Source: Chryseobacterium salivictor
Lineage (GTDB): Bacteria; Bacteroidota; Bacteroidia; Flavobacteriales; Weeksellaceae
DNA: 64,000 nucleotides
Assembly (NCBI RefSeq): GCF_004359195.1
Contig: NZ_CP037954.1
Location: 186,001 to 250,000 of the forward strand
Reading direction: 5' to 3'
The first letter of the stretch is position 1; each line of letters opens with the position of its first letter. A program made the position numbers and the translations under genes. The notes beneath the pieces were generated by a model. It saw only the letters and a list, made by a program, of their open reading frames with translations. It did no database searches and was not told the DNA's origin. Below, piece by piece: positions 35,794-44,422 of the stretch.

Positions 35794-36354
35794 TTACTTT
35801 AATTTACTGATTTTTAAATAGCCGCTATGCTTAAAGTTTTCCTGATTTTCACAATCTGATTTTTCTAAAATGACCGAATATTCTTCTTTCATTTTCTGGG
35901 GTAAAATGTCATTAATTTTAAAGATTTCATCGATATCAACACCGTGCTTGTCATCGATATGACTTACCGCATCTTTGAAACCCCTATTTTTATAAAAATC
36001 GGTTTTCTTGACTCTTCTGATGATTTCTGATGTTTTCTTTCCGACCATCAAATGCTGTTCATGCAACTCCTCAAATTTCCCAATCTCATAACCGCCCAGA
36101 TTAATAAAAAAAAGCTGTTCGTCTGAAACCTGAGTATTTTTCCTGACAATTTTCACTTCAAAACCATCAACAAACTTCACTTCCTGATAACAGTCGATAT
36201 GAATTTTACCTTTTGCGTCGGGCCAGAATTTCTTCATGTGCGGAATCAGATCTTTCAGAGATTCTGCAATTCCAAAAAAAACGTCGTGTTGCTCAATGTT
36301 TCTGCCTTTTGGAGTGGCACCGAGAATGGTATAGAATAATTTCATGTTCAACAA
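35794..36354 (-). CDS. DUF1543-family protein
   Basis: 186 residues. The N-terminal segment MKLFYTILGATPKGRNIEQH is typical of this family, with a Gly-rich turn that is followed by ESLKDLIPHMKKFWPD, and a repeat of the pattern in the second half. Function is unknown; family members are soluble. It overlaps nothing and lies 3 bp before purK, so they are probably co-transcribed. Confidence 0.82.
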   Translation of the reverse strand: MLNMKLFYTILGATPKGRNIEQHDVFFGIAESLKDLIPHMKKFWPDAKGKIHIDCYQEVKFVDGFEVKIVRKNTQVSDEQLFFINLGGYEIGKFEELHEQHLMVGKKTSEIIRRVKKTDFYKNRGFKDAVSHIDDKHGVDIDEIFKINDILPQKMKEEYSVILEKSDCENQENFKHSGYLKISKLK

Positions 36355-36440
36355 AAAACAAAAATACGGTTTAAATAAATTCTATAAAATTTATTAAGGT
36401 ATTTTTAATCCGAAATATTTTCTAAAAAATTTAAAATACC

Positions 36441-36448
36441 TAAATTTG
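36441..36448 (+). promoter_or_regulatory. predicted -7 promoter box right before the TSUP gene
   Basis: TAAATTTG matches TAnnTTTG. It ends only 4 bases before the ATG at 36453. Since the start of transcription in this phylum usually falls 4-8 bases after the box, the transcript could begin at or beside the start codon. Confidence 0.5.
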
Positions 36449-36452
36449 TAGC

Positions 36453-37283
36453 ATGTCGGAAATATTAATTCTGTTCTTCGGAGCTGTCGCTGCCGGATTA
36501 CTGGGATCCTTAACCGGATTGGGCGGCGGCGTTGTCATCATTCCATTGCTTACCCTTGGCTTCGGTGTACCAATGCACTATGCGATTGGCGCTTCATTAA
36601 TTTCAGTTATCGGGACTTCATCCGGTTCTGCGGTGGCTTTCGTAAAAGAAGGTTTTACCAATGTCCGGATTGGAATGTTCCTGGAAATCGCCACTACAAC
36701 TGGTGCAATTATCGGAGCATTAATTTCGGGAATTTTGAATCCTAATACGATTGGGATTATTTTTGCCAGTATTTTAATTTTGACCGTAATTTTAAATTTG
36801 CGGAAAAAACCCGATCATCAGGAACCTTTAATTAAAGGCAGTTTGGAAGATAAACTACAATTGTACGGAACGTTTCCAGACAAAGGCGTAGTCAAAGAAT
36901 ATGCTGCAAGAAATACCGTTTCCGGATTTTCAATGATGGTATTTGCCGGAATTATGTCGGGACTTTTAGGTATCGGTTCGGGTGCGCTGAAAGTTTTAGC
37001 CATGGACAATATGATGAAACTTCCCTTTAAAGTTTCTACAACGACCAGTAATTTTATGATCGGAGTAACCGCTGTTGCGAGTTCCCTGATTTATTTTCAG
37101 CGGGGAGAAATCATTCCTGTCATTGTGGCACCGGTTTTAATCGGTGTTGTGGTAGGAAGTTTTATCGGATCAAAAACTTTAATTGTTTCCCAAACCAAAA
37201 AACTGAAAGTGGTATTTGCCATTGTGGTGAGTATTCTTTCGATTTATATGATGTACAACGGGATTAACCATAATTTTAAATAA
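36453..37283 (+). CDS. TSUP (TauE/SafE) family membrane transporter
   Basis: 276 residues with about eight membrane helices. The two inverted Gly-rich repeats are AGLLGSLTGLGGGVVIIPLL near residue 14 and GIMSGLLGIGSGALKVLAMD near 167. The family exports or imports sulfite, sulfoacetate, thiosulfate or similar anions. The DUF1634 gene begins with an ATG directly after the TAA stop, so the pair is one unit. The substrate is not known. Confidence 0.9.
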   Translation: MSEILILFFGAVAAGLLGSLTGLGGGVVIIPLLTLGFGVPMHYAIGASLISVIGTSSGSAVAFVKEGFTNVRIGMFLEIATTTGAIIGALISGILNPNTIGIIFASILILTVILNLRKKPDHQEPLIKGSLEDKLQLYGTFPDKGVVKEYAARNTVSGFSMMVFAGIMSGLLGIGSGALKVLAMDNMMKLPFKVSTTTSNFMIGVTAVASSLIYFQRGEIIPVIVAPVLIGVVVGSFIGSKTLIVSQTKKLKVVFAIVVSILSIYMMYNGINHNFK

Positions 37284-37661
37284 ATGAAACGCCACTTTAC
37301 AGATTTCGACCTGAACCGTTCCGTAGGAAATCTTCTTCGGATAGGTGTCCTTTTATCTGTTATCACTTCGTTTATTGGATTTATAAAACTTTCCTTCGAA
37401 GGTTTTGAAATGCCAAGAGATTATGCTTTATTAGAAATTTCGGAAGAAAATATCTGGCAAAGTTTCTGGACTTCTCTGCTGAAACTAGAAGGAATGGCTA
37501 TTATTCAGCTCGGAATCTTATTGCTGATTCTAACGCCTTTGGTCCGGATACTATTTGCGCTGATTGGCTATCTCAAAGAGAAAGATTACACCTATGTGCT
37601 TATTTCGCTAATTGTTCTGGGAATTATGGTGGTGAGTTTTTTAATGGGATTCGCGCATTAA
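37284..37661 (+). CDS. DUF1634-family membrane protein
   Basis: 125 residues with three hydrophobic segments: VGNLLRIGVLLSVITSFIGF near 15, IIQLGILLLILTPLVRILFA near 68, and YVLISLIVLGIMVVSFLMGF near 102. DUF1634 proteins almost always follow a TSUP transporter and likely form its partner subunit. Translationally coupled to it. Its 3' end overlaps the convergent VOC gene by 4 bases. Confidence 0.9.
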   Translation: MKRHFTDFDLNRSVGNLLRIGVLLSVITSFIGFIKLSFEGFEMPRDYALLEISEENIWQSFWTSLLKLEGMAIIQLGILLLILTPLVRILFALIGYLKEKDYTYVLISLIVLGIMVVSFLMGFAH

Positions 37662-38035
37662 TTTTCATAAAATTCTATCGGTAACTTATCCGGATCCTGG
37701 GTAAAGAAAAACTTTTTCCCGGTAAATTCATCGGTACGGATTTCTTCACAATCAAGATTTTTCCTCATTAATTCTTTTCTTTTTTCTTCAATGTTTTCTA
37801 CAGAAAAAGCCAGATGCCGTAAACCGCAACTTTCGGGACGCGAAGGTCTTTTCGGTGGATGAGGAAATGAAAATAATTCGATAACATACTGATCACCAAT
37901 TCCTAAATCGAGTTTATAAGATTCTCTTTCTTTGCGGTAAACTTCCCGCAAAATCTTCAATCCTAAAACTTCTGTATAGAATTTCTTCGAGATTTCGTAG
38001 TTTGAACAAATGATCGCGATGTGATGAATCTGCAT
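37658..38035 (-). CDS. VOC-family dioxygenase/glyoxalase-like protein
   Basis: 125 residues, two beta-alpha-beta-beta-beta modules. It opens IHHIAIICSNYEISKKFYTE with a metal-ligand His, and has IELFSFPHPPKRPSRPE with a Glu ligand near residue 54, GLRHLAFSVENIEEKR near 75, and PIEFYEN at the end. The shape matches YaeR/SMU1112c-type proteins. Enzyme function is unknown. It starts 8 bp after menF's stop in the same direction and may be a member of the menF unit. Confidence 0.88.
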   Translation of the reverse strand: MQIHHIAIICSNYEISKKFYTEVLGLKILREVYRKERESYKLDLGIGDQYVIELFSFPHPPKRPSRPESCGLRHLAFSVENIEEKRKELMRKNLDCEEIRTDEFTGKKFFFTQDPDKLPIEFYEN

Positions 38036-38043
38036 TATTTACA

Positions 38044-39015
38044 TTAATTAAAAGAAAGATTTTTCAAAACAGCACCAGCCTTCAATTCGGTTTCCTGCCA
38101 CTCTTTTTCAGGAGAACTGTCTGCGGTAATTCCACCGCCAACGTAAAGTAAAACTGCATTCTGAAAAAACTCAGCACATCTTAAATTGACAAAATATTGA
38201 ATCGTTTCATCGGTTTCCACTTTAATATAACCTGCATAAAAACTTCTTGGATGATCTTCGAATTCTGCAATTGCCTTTTGGCAAAATTCTTTTGGAAAAC
38301 CGCAAACCGCAGGAGTTGGATGCAATTCCGAAATTATTTTTTCTACATCCTGCCGGTTAATTTTCACCTTGAAATCAGTTCTTAAATGTTTGATATTTCC
38401 CGACGGATGATCGTAGGTTTCCGATTGCCCAACCTCACCAGAATAGTCTTTTAAAATGTTTTTAATGTAATCCGTAACCGGGTGCTGCTCTTCAATTTCT
38501 TTATGAGTCCAGTCTTCATGTACAGGAATGGTGCCGGCTAAACTCATGGTTTCAAATTCCGAAGTTTTTTTATTGAATTTTCCCAAAACTTCTGAAAAAG
38601 CTCCCATCCAGCATTTTCCGTCCTTTATAAAGAAATAAACGAAAGCGTTCGGATATGCTTCACAAAGGTGTAAAAAAGTCTGCGTTAAATTGACTTTATC
38701 CCTTTCGAGATTCAATAATTTTCTGCGTGAAATAACCAGTTTCGAAAGATTATTTTCTTTAACAAAGTCAATAACCTGTTGAATCTTGGTCAGATAATCG
38801 GTTTCTTTTTCTTCTTTAAAGTCAATTAATTCAGACGATAAAGAATCTGAATCTGTTGTATTATCTAAAAACTGATTTAAAGAAATTTCTTTACTATTTC
38901 CATTAAAATCAATTATTTCATCAGTATCAAAAGAAACAAAACGAACCGCTTTTTGTGCAGAAGCTTCATCAATGGTTAAAATTTGGTCAGAAAAAGGATA
39001 TCTGAAGTAAATCAT
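38044..39015 (-). CDS. menF: isochorismate synthase
   Basis: Converts chorismate to isochorismate for menaquinone synthesis. 323 residues, shorter than the ~430 of E. coli MenF, with the N-terminal part reduced. The chorismate-binding fold shows NLSKLVISRRKLL near residue 94, SLAGTIPVHEDW near 157, HLRTDFKVKINR near 208, HPTPAVCGFPKEF near 233, and YVGGGITADSSPEKEWQETE near 291. Downstream and upstream lie a VOC gene and a hotdog thioesterase. Confidence 0.9.
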   Translation of the reverse strand: MIYFRYPFSDQILTIDEASAQKAVRFVSFDTDEIIDFNGNSKEISLNQFLDNTTDSDSLSSELIDFKEEKETDYLTKIQQVIDFVKENNLSKLVISRRKLLNLERDKVNLTQTFLHLCEAYPNAFVYFFIKDGKCWMGAFSEVLGKFNKKTSEFETMSLAGTIPVHEDWTHKEIEEQHPVTDYIKNILKDYSGEVGQSETYDHPSGNIKHLRTDFKVKINRQDVEKIISELHPTPAVCGFPKEFCQKAIAEFEDHPRSFYAGYIKVETDETIQYFVNLRCAEFFQNAVLLYVGGGITADSSPEKEWQETELKAGAVLKNLSFN

Positions 39016-39065
39016 AAAAAATCTTTGTCAGGAATTACTTTAATAAAAGATTCTGCAATAAAAAA

Positions 39066-39482
39066 TCAGCGTGGAATAATATTATTGGTCATCGTGGTAT
39101 GGTTGATCAACTCTCCTTTTTCGTCTCGGATTTCAATTTCAGAAACATGCATGGTTCTGCCTTTTCTTATAAATCTTGCGGTTCCGGTCACAGTTCCGTG
39201 TTTTTTACTCCGCAAATGGTTAGAATTGATATTGGTTCCTACCGGCGCAAATTTTTCGGTATCCACATGAATCACCGACAGACAGGATCCCAAGGTTTCT
39301 GCCAGAACGCAACTTGCGCCACCGTGCAAAATCCCGTAAGGCTGATGCACTTTTGGCGTTACAGGCATGGTTGCAGTCAGTGTCTCATCAGTCACATCTG
39401 TGAAAACAATATCTAAAGTTTTCCCCAGAGTTTCGCCACCCCAATTATTGAGTTTTTCTAAAATCTGTTCTTTATTTTTCAT
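39066..39482 (-). CDS. hotdog thioesterase (PaaI/MenI type)
   Basis: 138 residues, 4HBT fold. The hot-dog signature PYGILHGGASCVLAETLGSCL is at about residues 48-68, with the catalytic Glu/Asp region ETLGS. Its place 50 bp before menF makes 1,4-dihydroxy-2-naphthoyl-CoA hydrolysis (MenI) the best guess, which would complete menaquinone synthesis. Substrate cannot be read from the sequence alone. Confidence 0.85.
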   Translation of the reverse strand: MKNKEQILEKLNNWGGETLGKTLDIVFTDVTDETLTATMPVTPKVHQPYGILHGGASCVLAETLGSCLSVIHVDTEKFAPVGTNINSNHLRSKKHGTVTGTARFIRKGRTMHVSEIEIRDEKGELINHTTMTNNIIPR

Positions 39483-39494
39483 AAAAGGGTAAGG

Positions 39495-40061
39495 TTAATA
39501 AATTTTCGGATTCCAGTTTTCGGGAACTTTGGGCGTTCGTTTTTTATAGTACTCCTGAAGCTCTGCCATGATATCTTCGTAAGTTCTGGTTTCCAAATCT
39601 TCGACAGAGATTTTCTTACCCAAATAAATGATTTTATCTTTGAAATCGCCAGATGCAATTACGAGAGGAACTTTTGCTGCCAATGCCATATGATAGAAAC
39701 CTTTGCGCCATTTCGGCACCCAACTTCGGGTTCCTTCCGGCGTGATTACCAAAGAAAAATCTTCTTTTTTGAACAAGTCGGCTACAAATTTCACCAGATC
39801 ATTTTTTTGGGAACGGTCAATTCCTACCCCTCCCATCGCTTTTACCAAGAACCCGTACCACGCTTTGGTGTGCTGGTCTTTTATAATGACTTTCAATGGT
39901 TTTCCCAGAGACCAGTACGCGAAGTTGCCCAGCATATATTCGTCGTTTGCGGTATGGGGCGCAACCACCAGAATACAACGATCGAGGTTATTTACATCGC
40001 CTTCCAGGACCACTTTCCAACCCAGGATTTTTAGCATTAATTTACCGAATAGTTTTTTCAT
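39495..40061 (-). CDS. PlsC-like 1-acylglycerol-3-phosphate acyltransferase family protein
   Basis: 188 residues. The acyltransferase core is VVAPHTANDEYMLGNF at about residue 32, the Gly-rich MGGVGIDRSQKNDLVKFVAD near 74, and VITPEGTRSWVPKW near 105 (the PEGTRS glycerol-phosphate motif). The HX4D box here reads HTANDE, so the fifth position after His is Glu and the Asp is at the fourth. It lacks a membrane segment at the N-terminus. Located 12 bp before the thioesterase gene; it may belong to the same transcript. Confidence 0.85.
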   Translation of the reverse strand: MKKLFGKLMLKILGWKVVLEGDVNNLDRCILVVAPHTANDEYMLGNFAYWSLGKPLKVIIKDQHTKAWYGFLVKAMGGVGIDRSQKNDLVKFVADLFKKEDFSLVITPEGTRSWVPKWRKGFYHMALAAKVPLVIASGDFKDKIIYLGKKISVEDLETRTYEDIMAELQEYYKKRTPKVPENWNPKIY

Positions 40062-40402
40062 AAAGTGGAAAATTTAGGAGTAAAAACGAGTTTTTTTTAG
40101 GGTTCTAAACAAAAAAGTATAACCAAACTCTATTGGTTATACTTACAAAGATATTGAATTAATATTCTTACAAAAATAAATTACTTACGAAATCTATTAT
40201 CTTGATTGCGATTTCTAAAACAAACTGTACCATAATTATACGTTTTTGACTGTTAATTAATTGACCGATAAAATTAACTCTACGAAATTAGGAATTATAT
40301 TTTACAAAATAAATTTTGTGAGTGTTAATTTTTAATAAAATTTACGAATTTGAAAATATGATTATCCGCAGCATCCAATTTTTCTCAATTTATTTCCGTC
40401 GG
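40062..40402. other. intergenic region with terminator, between acyltransferase and PspC genes
   Basis: About 340 bp, very A+T-rich. It holds the inverted repeat at 40115-40144 that probably terminates the PspC transcript, and no coding-like frame. The acyltransferase promoter must lie in its left part. Confidence 0.55.
40111..40144 (-). terminator. rho-independent terminator, leftward
   Basis: Perfect 12-bp stem AAGTATAACCAA / TTGGTTATACTT with a 6-base loop, followed on the minus strand by a T-run. It likely ends the PadR/PspC transcript about 260 bases after the PspC stop. Confidence 0.75.
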
Positions 40403-42100
40403 TTATTTGGTCTTAATGGATATTTCCTTTTTACCGTTTTTGATGGAGATATTGACATCTTCGATATCATGCGTATCCATCTTCATTTTTTTGATGATTA
40501 ATTCCGCTTCTTGCTTTCCTACTTTTTTACCGTTGATAATAATAGAATCGGCGTTATCAGAAGGAACGACAATCGAATTACTGCCGGAACTTACCGATAC
40601 CGAATCGCTGTCGTCATCACTGTCATGATTATCGTCACCCTGATCATCGAATACAGAGAAACCACGCTCATCATGCAGCGAAATCACCTTCATGTGTTTC
40701 GGAATGATTAACTCATAATCCACTCTATAATCCCGGAAACGATCATTGTAAGGATAAGAAAAGTAATTCGGCAACGTAATTTTATTGTCAATAATTTCCA
40801 ATGGAACGGTTAAGCGCAATGGCAAATTGTAACCGTCTGCTCTTTTTTTGATTTCAAGATAAGGAGCTTTCACGTCTTTTCTGGTCACATCTATTCTCGG
40901 GTAATCCTGCTTGTAGATGGTTTTCCCATCAGAGTAAACATCGTCCCAGAATGATTTGAAATTTTGTGGAATGACCACTTTTTTCACATCGATAAGGATA
41001 GAATCAGACGTGGTATTGATGGCAATATTTTCGATATCATCATTGGTCCCACTGTATTGCGTTTTGAATTTAATGGCAGTAAACCCTGTTGCAGCAACCA
41101 ATCCGATCCATATTAAAGCTAAGGCGCCAATAACGTATCCCGTATTATGAAATTTAGTTTTAGGCGAAAACAACTTTATTGCTAAGTAAGAAAAAATCAG
41201 TCCAGGAATAAAGGCCGTAAGAAATGACAATGCGATCACGATAAAACCAAGATTGCTGTCCTGTAAATAAAATCCTAAATTGCTGAAAAAGTTAATATTA
41301 CTGGCTCCGGAAAAACCAAAACCCAGGATAGCGAATGATCCTATCAGAAGTGAAAGCCCCATCATTGCAAGAATCACGCCTAATACATATCTCACTAAAT
41401 TCCAAAGTCCGTTTCCTGCTTTGTTGATATAGGGTTTATTTTCATTATAAATCTCGCCAACTCTTTGGCTCGATTCATTGGCAAACTGTACAATCTTGGT
41501 CGACTCTTCCTTTAGATTATCAAAATTTAAAGGCTTGCCTTTCATTTTTAAAAAATCGGTAGCCGTTTCTGCTTTAGGTAAAACGATCCACAGGATGACG
41601 TAAATTAAAATAATTAATGAAGTAGAGATTGCAGCGGTGAAAATTCCCAAAATGGCAATTCCTACCCAAATCGCACGCATTGCACCAACGTCCATCCCTA
41701 CATAATGTGCCAATCCAGAGCAGACGCCCCCGATTTTCGCCCTTTCAGGATCACGGAATAATTGTTTTTGACCATTAAAACCGGCAGGAGATTTTTGGGT
41801 ATTTTTTGAGTTTGTCGTTTTCTCAGAGAAATAGGCTTCTTCTTGTTCTTCGATTTTTTCTGGTGACCCAATTTGAGCAATTACTCTTTCAACATCAGTA
41901 TCATTTATCACTTCGCGTTTTCCGAGTGCGTCTTTAAATATCTCGACCATTCTGATTTCGATATCGTGCATCACTTCATCAGCTTCGGTAATATCCAAAG
42001 AACTTCTGAGGGCGGCAAGATAGTCGCTGAGTTTGATGTATGCGTGTTCCTCTATGGTGAAAGAGAAACCGGCAAGTCCTATTGAGAGTGTCTTATTCAT
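40403..42100 (-). CDS. PspC-domain membrane protein with adhesin-like C-terminal domain
   Basis: 565 residues. An N-terminal ~95 residues form an HAAS-like helical domain (HAYIKLSDYLAALRSSLDI, then VIAQIGSPEKIEEQEEAYF). The PspC domain (QLFRDPERAKIGGVCSGLAH, then IILIYVILWIVLPKA) is at about 111-177. Four further membrane helices follow, and a C-terminal beta-rich part (~residues 350-565) includes an acidic run DDQGDDNHDSDDDSDS and resembles the DUF4097-type beta helix. With the PadR gene 4 bp upstream it forms the common PadR-PspC envelope-stress pair. Confidence 0.87.
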   Translation of the reverse strand: MNKTLSIGLAGFSFTIEEHAYIKLSDYLAALRSSLDITEADEVMHDIEIRMVEIFKDALGKREVINDTDVERVIAQIGSPEKIEEQEEAYFSEKTTNSKNTQKSPAGFNGQKQLFRDPERAKIGGVCSGLAHYVGMDVGAMRAIWVGIAILGIFTAAISTSLIILIYVILWIVLPKAETATDFLKMKGKPLNFDNLKEESTKIVQFANESSQRVGEIYNENKPYINKAGNGLWNLVRYVLGVILAMMGLSLLIGSFAILGFGFSGASNINFFSNLGFYLQDSNLGFIVIALSFLTAFIPGLIFSYLAIKLFSPKTKFHNTGYVIGALALIWIGLVAATGFTAIKFKTQYSGTNDDIENIAINTTSDSILIDVKKVVIPQNFKSFWDDVYSDGKTIYKQDYPRIDVTRKDVKAPYLEIKKRADGYNLPLRLTVPLEIIDNKITLPNYFSYPYNDRFRDYRVDYELIIPKHMKVISLHDERGFSVFDDQGDDNHDSDDDSDSVSVSSGSNSIVVPSDNADSIIINGKKVGKQEAELIIKKMKMDTHDIEDVNISIKNGKKEISIKTK

Positions 42101-42104
42101 CGTT

Positions 42105-42476
42105 TTAGTTATTTGGTTGGAACGAGTTTTCAGGAGCGTTCGCAGGGTTATTGTTTTTAGTAATTAGGTTTACAGAGTCTGTCAGTTCATTCCAGGTATT
42201 GAGCAGTTCGGCGAGGAATAATTTTCCTTTGTCGGTCAACTGGTAATATTTTCGGGGTGGTCCGCCGGTAGATTCTTCCCAGCGGTAGGAAAGAAATTCT
42301 CCGTTTTTCAATCGGGTCAGCAATGGGTAAAGGGTTCCTTCAACCACATCCAGTTTTCCTTTTTTCAATTCATCAATGAGATCAGAAACATACATTTCTT
42401 TTTCATTAATTAAACTCAAAATACAGAATTCCAGGATGCCTTTTCGCATTTGCGCTTTGGTGTTTTCTGTGTTCAT
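42105..42476 (-). CDS. PadR-family transcriptional regulator
   Basis: 123 residues. The winged helix has KGILEFCILSLINEKEMYVS at residue 12, then VVEGTLYPLLTRLKNGEFLS with the Tyr/Pro core and TGGPPRKYYQLTDKGKLFLA. The last ~20 residues are Asn-rich and disordered. It sits directly upstream of the PspC gene and very probably represses its own unit. Confidence 0.93.
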   Translation of the reverse strand: MNTENTKAQMRKGILEFCILSLINEKEMYVSDLIDELKKGKLDVVEGTLYPLLTRLKNGEFLSYRWEESTGGPPRKYYQLTDKGKLFLAELLNTWNELTDSVNLITKNNNPANAPENSFQPNN

Positions 42477-42784
42477 TATTTATGGGTTATTAATTAAGTC
42501 AATTATCGACTGCAAGATTTCATTAAATCAAAAAATATCATTAACCAATCTTACAATGCAAAGATATAATTTTATTTTAGTATTATGCAATACAAAGTAG
42601 TAAAAATGTATAAATATTTTTCATTTATTTCTGATTCCCCGATAAAAAGCCTGCAAAACTATGTTGAATACTGAAAAAAGAATAAAAAAAACCGCCTCAA
42701 ATTGAGGCGGTAATTATTTCAATAATAAATAAATATTATTTTTTGATTGTTTTTAAACGTTTTAAATCACTTATCCCGACTTAA
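42477..42784. other. intergenic region between cbpM and padR
   Basis: About 300 bp, A+T-rich. It carries the terminator hairpin of the chaperone pair and should hold the padR promoter. No coding frame. Confidence 0.55.
42683..42711 (-). terminator. rho-independent terminator of the cbpA-cbpM unit
   Basis: Minus-strand stem ACCGCCTCAA / TTGAGGCGGT with minimal loop, followed by eight T. Strong and G+C-rich for this genome. Confidence 0.9.
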
Positions 42785-43042
42785 TTAATGCAAATTTCTC
42801 ACCTGAAGCTTTTCAATCTTATTTAACAAATGACTGATCACTTCAAGGCCTGCCAGATTTACTTCCAAATCATAATGCCAATTAATGTATTTTTCAAAAG
42901 TCGATAAATCATCATAGGGCAAATATTTGATTTCGTTTTCGGTTTCGATTGTCAGGAGGCCGGCTTCTTCCAGTGAATCAAAAAAAGTGATCTCCACATT
43001 GTAGATTCTTACCAGTTCTTCACGTGATATTCTTTCGCTCAT
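42785..43042 (-). CDS. cbpM: chaperone modulator CbpM-like, MerR-type
   Basis: 85 residues. A MerR-like winged-helix start, [20 protein letters not shown], then [20 protein letters not shown] and a C-terminal helix with [16 protein letters not shown] spacing. CbpM binds the J-domain of CbpA and inhibits its DnaK stimulation and DNA binding. It overlaps the 3' end of the CbpA gene by 4 bases, so the two are translationally coupled. At 85 residues it is a little shorter than E. coli CbpM. Confidence 0.87.
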   Translation of the reverse strand: MSERISREELVRIYNVEITFFDSLEEAGLLTIETENEIKYLPYDDLSTFEKYINWHYDLEVNLAGLEVISHLLNKIEKLQVRNLH

Positions 43043-43956
43043 GTTGCTAGTTTTTTAAGTTGAAGAAATAACTCTTTTTCTTTATCAGACAGGTTGGTCG
43101 GCATTTTCACCACATAAGTCACGTATAAATCACCAAACTCACCTTCTCTTTTGTAAACGGGGAAACCTTTTCCTTTTAATTTAACCTTCGTTCCGTTCTG
43201 CGTTTCCGGTTTTACTTTTAAATTAACAGTTCCATCTAATGTTTTCACTAAAGTTTCGCCACCGAGAACTGCAGTATACAGATCGATTTCCAGCTCTGCG
43301 CTCAAATCGTTGCCGTTTCTTTTAAAATGATGATCTTCTTCAATATTAAAAGTAATAAACAAATCCCCGTTTGGTCCGCCGTTATGACCGGGATTCCCAT
43401 GTCCTTTCAATTTTATTTTCTGCCCGTTGGCAACGCCGGCAGGAATGGTAATTCTCACCTTTTTACCGTTGATATCAAAAGTTTGTTGATGGGTTTTTGC
43501 AGCGTCACGCAAATGCAAGTTCAAAGTCGCCTCCACATCCTGACCCTTAAATTTCCCGGAAGCACTGCCGCGCGAACTCCTGCCAAAACTACCGGAACTT
43601 CCGCCAAACATACTTTGGAAAAAATCAGAAAAATCGGCACCTTCGCCAAAGTCAGCATCTGCAAAATCGCCATACCTTCTCCCCTGTTGGGATTGCCGCT
43701 GTTGCTGCTGCGCTTTTTCATACTCTTCACTATGCTTCCAGTGTTCGCCGTATTGGTCATACTTTGTGCGGTTGGCGGCGTTGCTCAGAACCTCGTTCGC
43801 TTCATTCAGTTCTTTGAATTTCCGCTCCGCTTCTTTATCACCGGGATTAACGTCAGGATGGTATTTCCGCGCTAATTTTCGGTACGCTTTTTTTATTTCG
43901 TCGGCCGTCGCTTTTTTATCAATGCCTAAAACTTTGTAATAATCGATATATGCCAT
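43039..43956 (-). CDS. cbpA: DnaJ-like co-chaperone CbpA
   Basis: 305 residues. J-domain at residues 1-70 with the HPD motif in [12 protein letters not shown] Gln- and Gly-rich linker follows ([28 protein letters not shown]). Two C-terminal substrate-binding domains include [20 protein letters not shown] and [20 protein letters not shown]. The zinc-finger of DnaJ is absent, which makes it the CbpA type. It stimulates DnaK/Hsp70. Heat-shock or stationary control is likely, but no promoter is obvious. Confidence 0.93.
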   Translation of the reverse strand: MAYIDYYKVLGIDKKATADEIKKAYRKLARKYHPDVNPGDKEAERKFKELNEANEVLSNAANRTKYDQYGEHWKHSEEYEKAQQQQRQSQQGRRYGDFADADFGEGADFSDFFQSMFGGSSGSFGRSSRGSASGKFKGQDVEATLNLHLRDAAKTHQQTFDINGKKVRITIPAGVANGQKIKLKGHGNPGHNGGPNGDLFITFNIEEDHHFKRNGNDLSAELEIDLYTAVLGGETLVKTLDGTVNLKVKPETQNGTKVKLKGKGFPVYKREGEFGDLYVTYVVKMPTNLSDKEKELFLQLKKLAT

Positions 43957-44422
43957 AAAATAATCATTTACTCAAATTTAAAAAAACTAAAACGAATGAT
44001 GTTCTAAAGTTCTGTTAAATCTTTCCATTTATATTTTCTAAGCAGCGGATATTCGTTTTTAATGAAAATTCCGAATTTGACGTAAAAAATTGATCGCTCC
44101 ATTTTTTTTAGGATGTAAACGATTTTCATTTGATCAAATATCAGGTCTTAAATCGCCAATATATGAGACTTTCACTGTCATTTTTAAATTATGGCTCTTC
44201 AACGATTCTTTTCAACGAAACGGAAATCCCTGCCAACATCCCAGATCATATTGAAATGAAGAGGAAATCCATGCGTTCTGTTTTAAATAATCTTACCAAA
44301 CTTACTATCTATCCATCACTATCATTGATGAAAGATTAGTTTTGAAAGGTCTGGTAATTTTCATTTGAATTTTAAAATGTAATTTTTAAAATTTACTACT
44401 ATCTTTGAAAAAATTACAAAAT
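43957..44422. other. divergent intergenic region between cbpA and the symporter gene
   Basis: About 465 bp. It should hold both promoters. One -7 box for the symporter is marked. A 69-codon plus-strand frame within it (from 44130) lacks any protein-like pattern and is not called. Confidence 0.5.
44400..44407 (+). promoter_or_regulatory. predicted -7 promoter box of the symporter gene
   Basis: TATCTTTG fits TAnnTTTG, 15 bases before the ATG at 44423. No clear -33 TTTG at 19-21 bases upstream. Confidence 0.5.

Noticed and set aside
43327..43875. 182-codon plus-strand frame opposite cbpA
   Set aside because: cbpA is a complete, well-conserved gene here; the antisense frame shows no protein-like pattern beyond hydrophobic codon bias.
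44130..44339. 69-codon plus-strand frame before the symporter
   Set aside because: No recognisable domain, no start context, and it lies in promoter DNA between two divergent genes.
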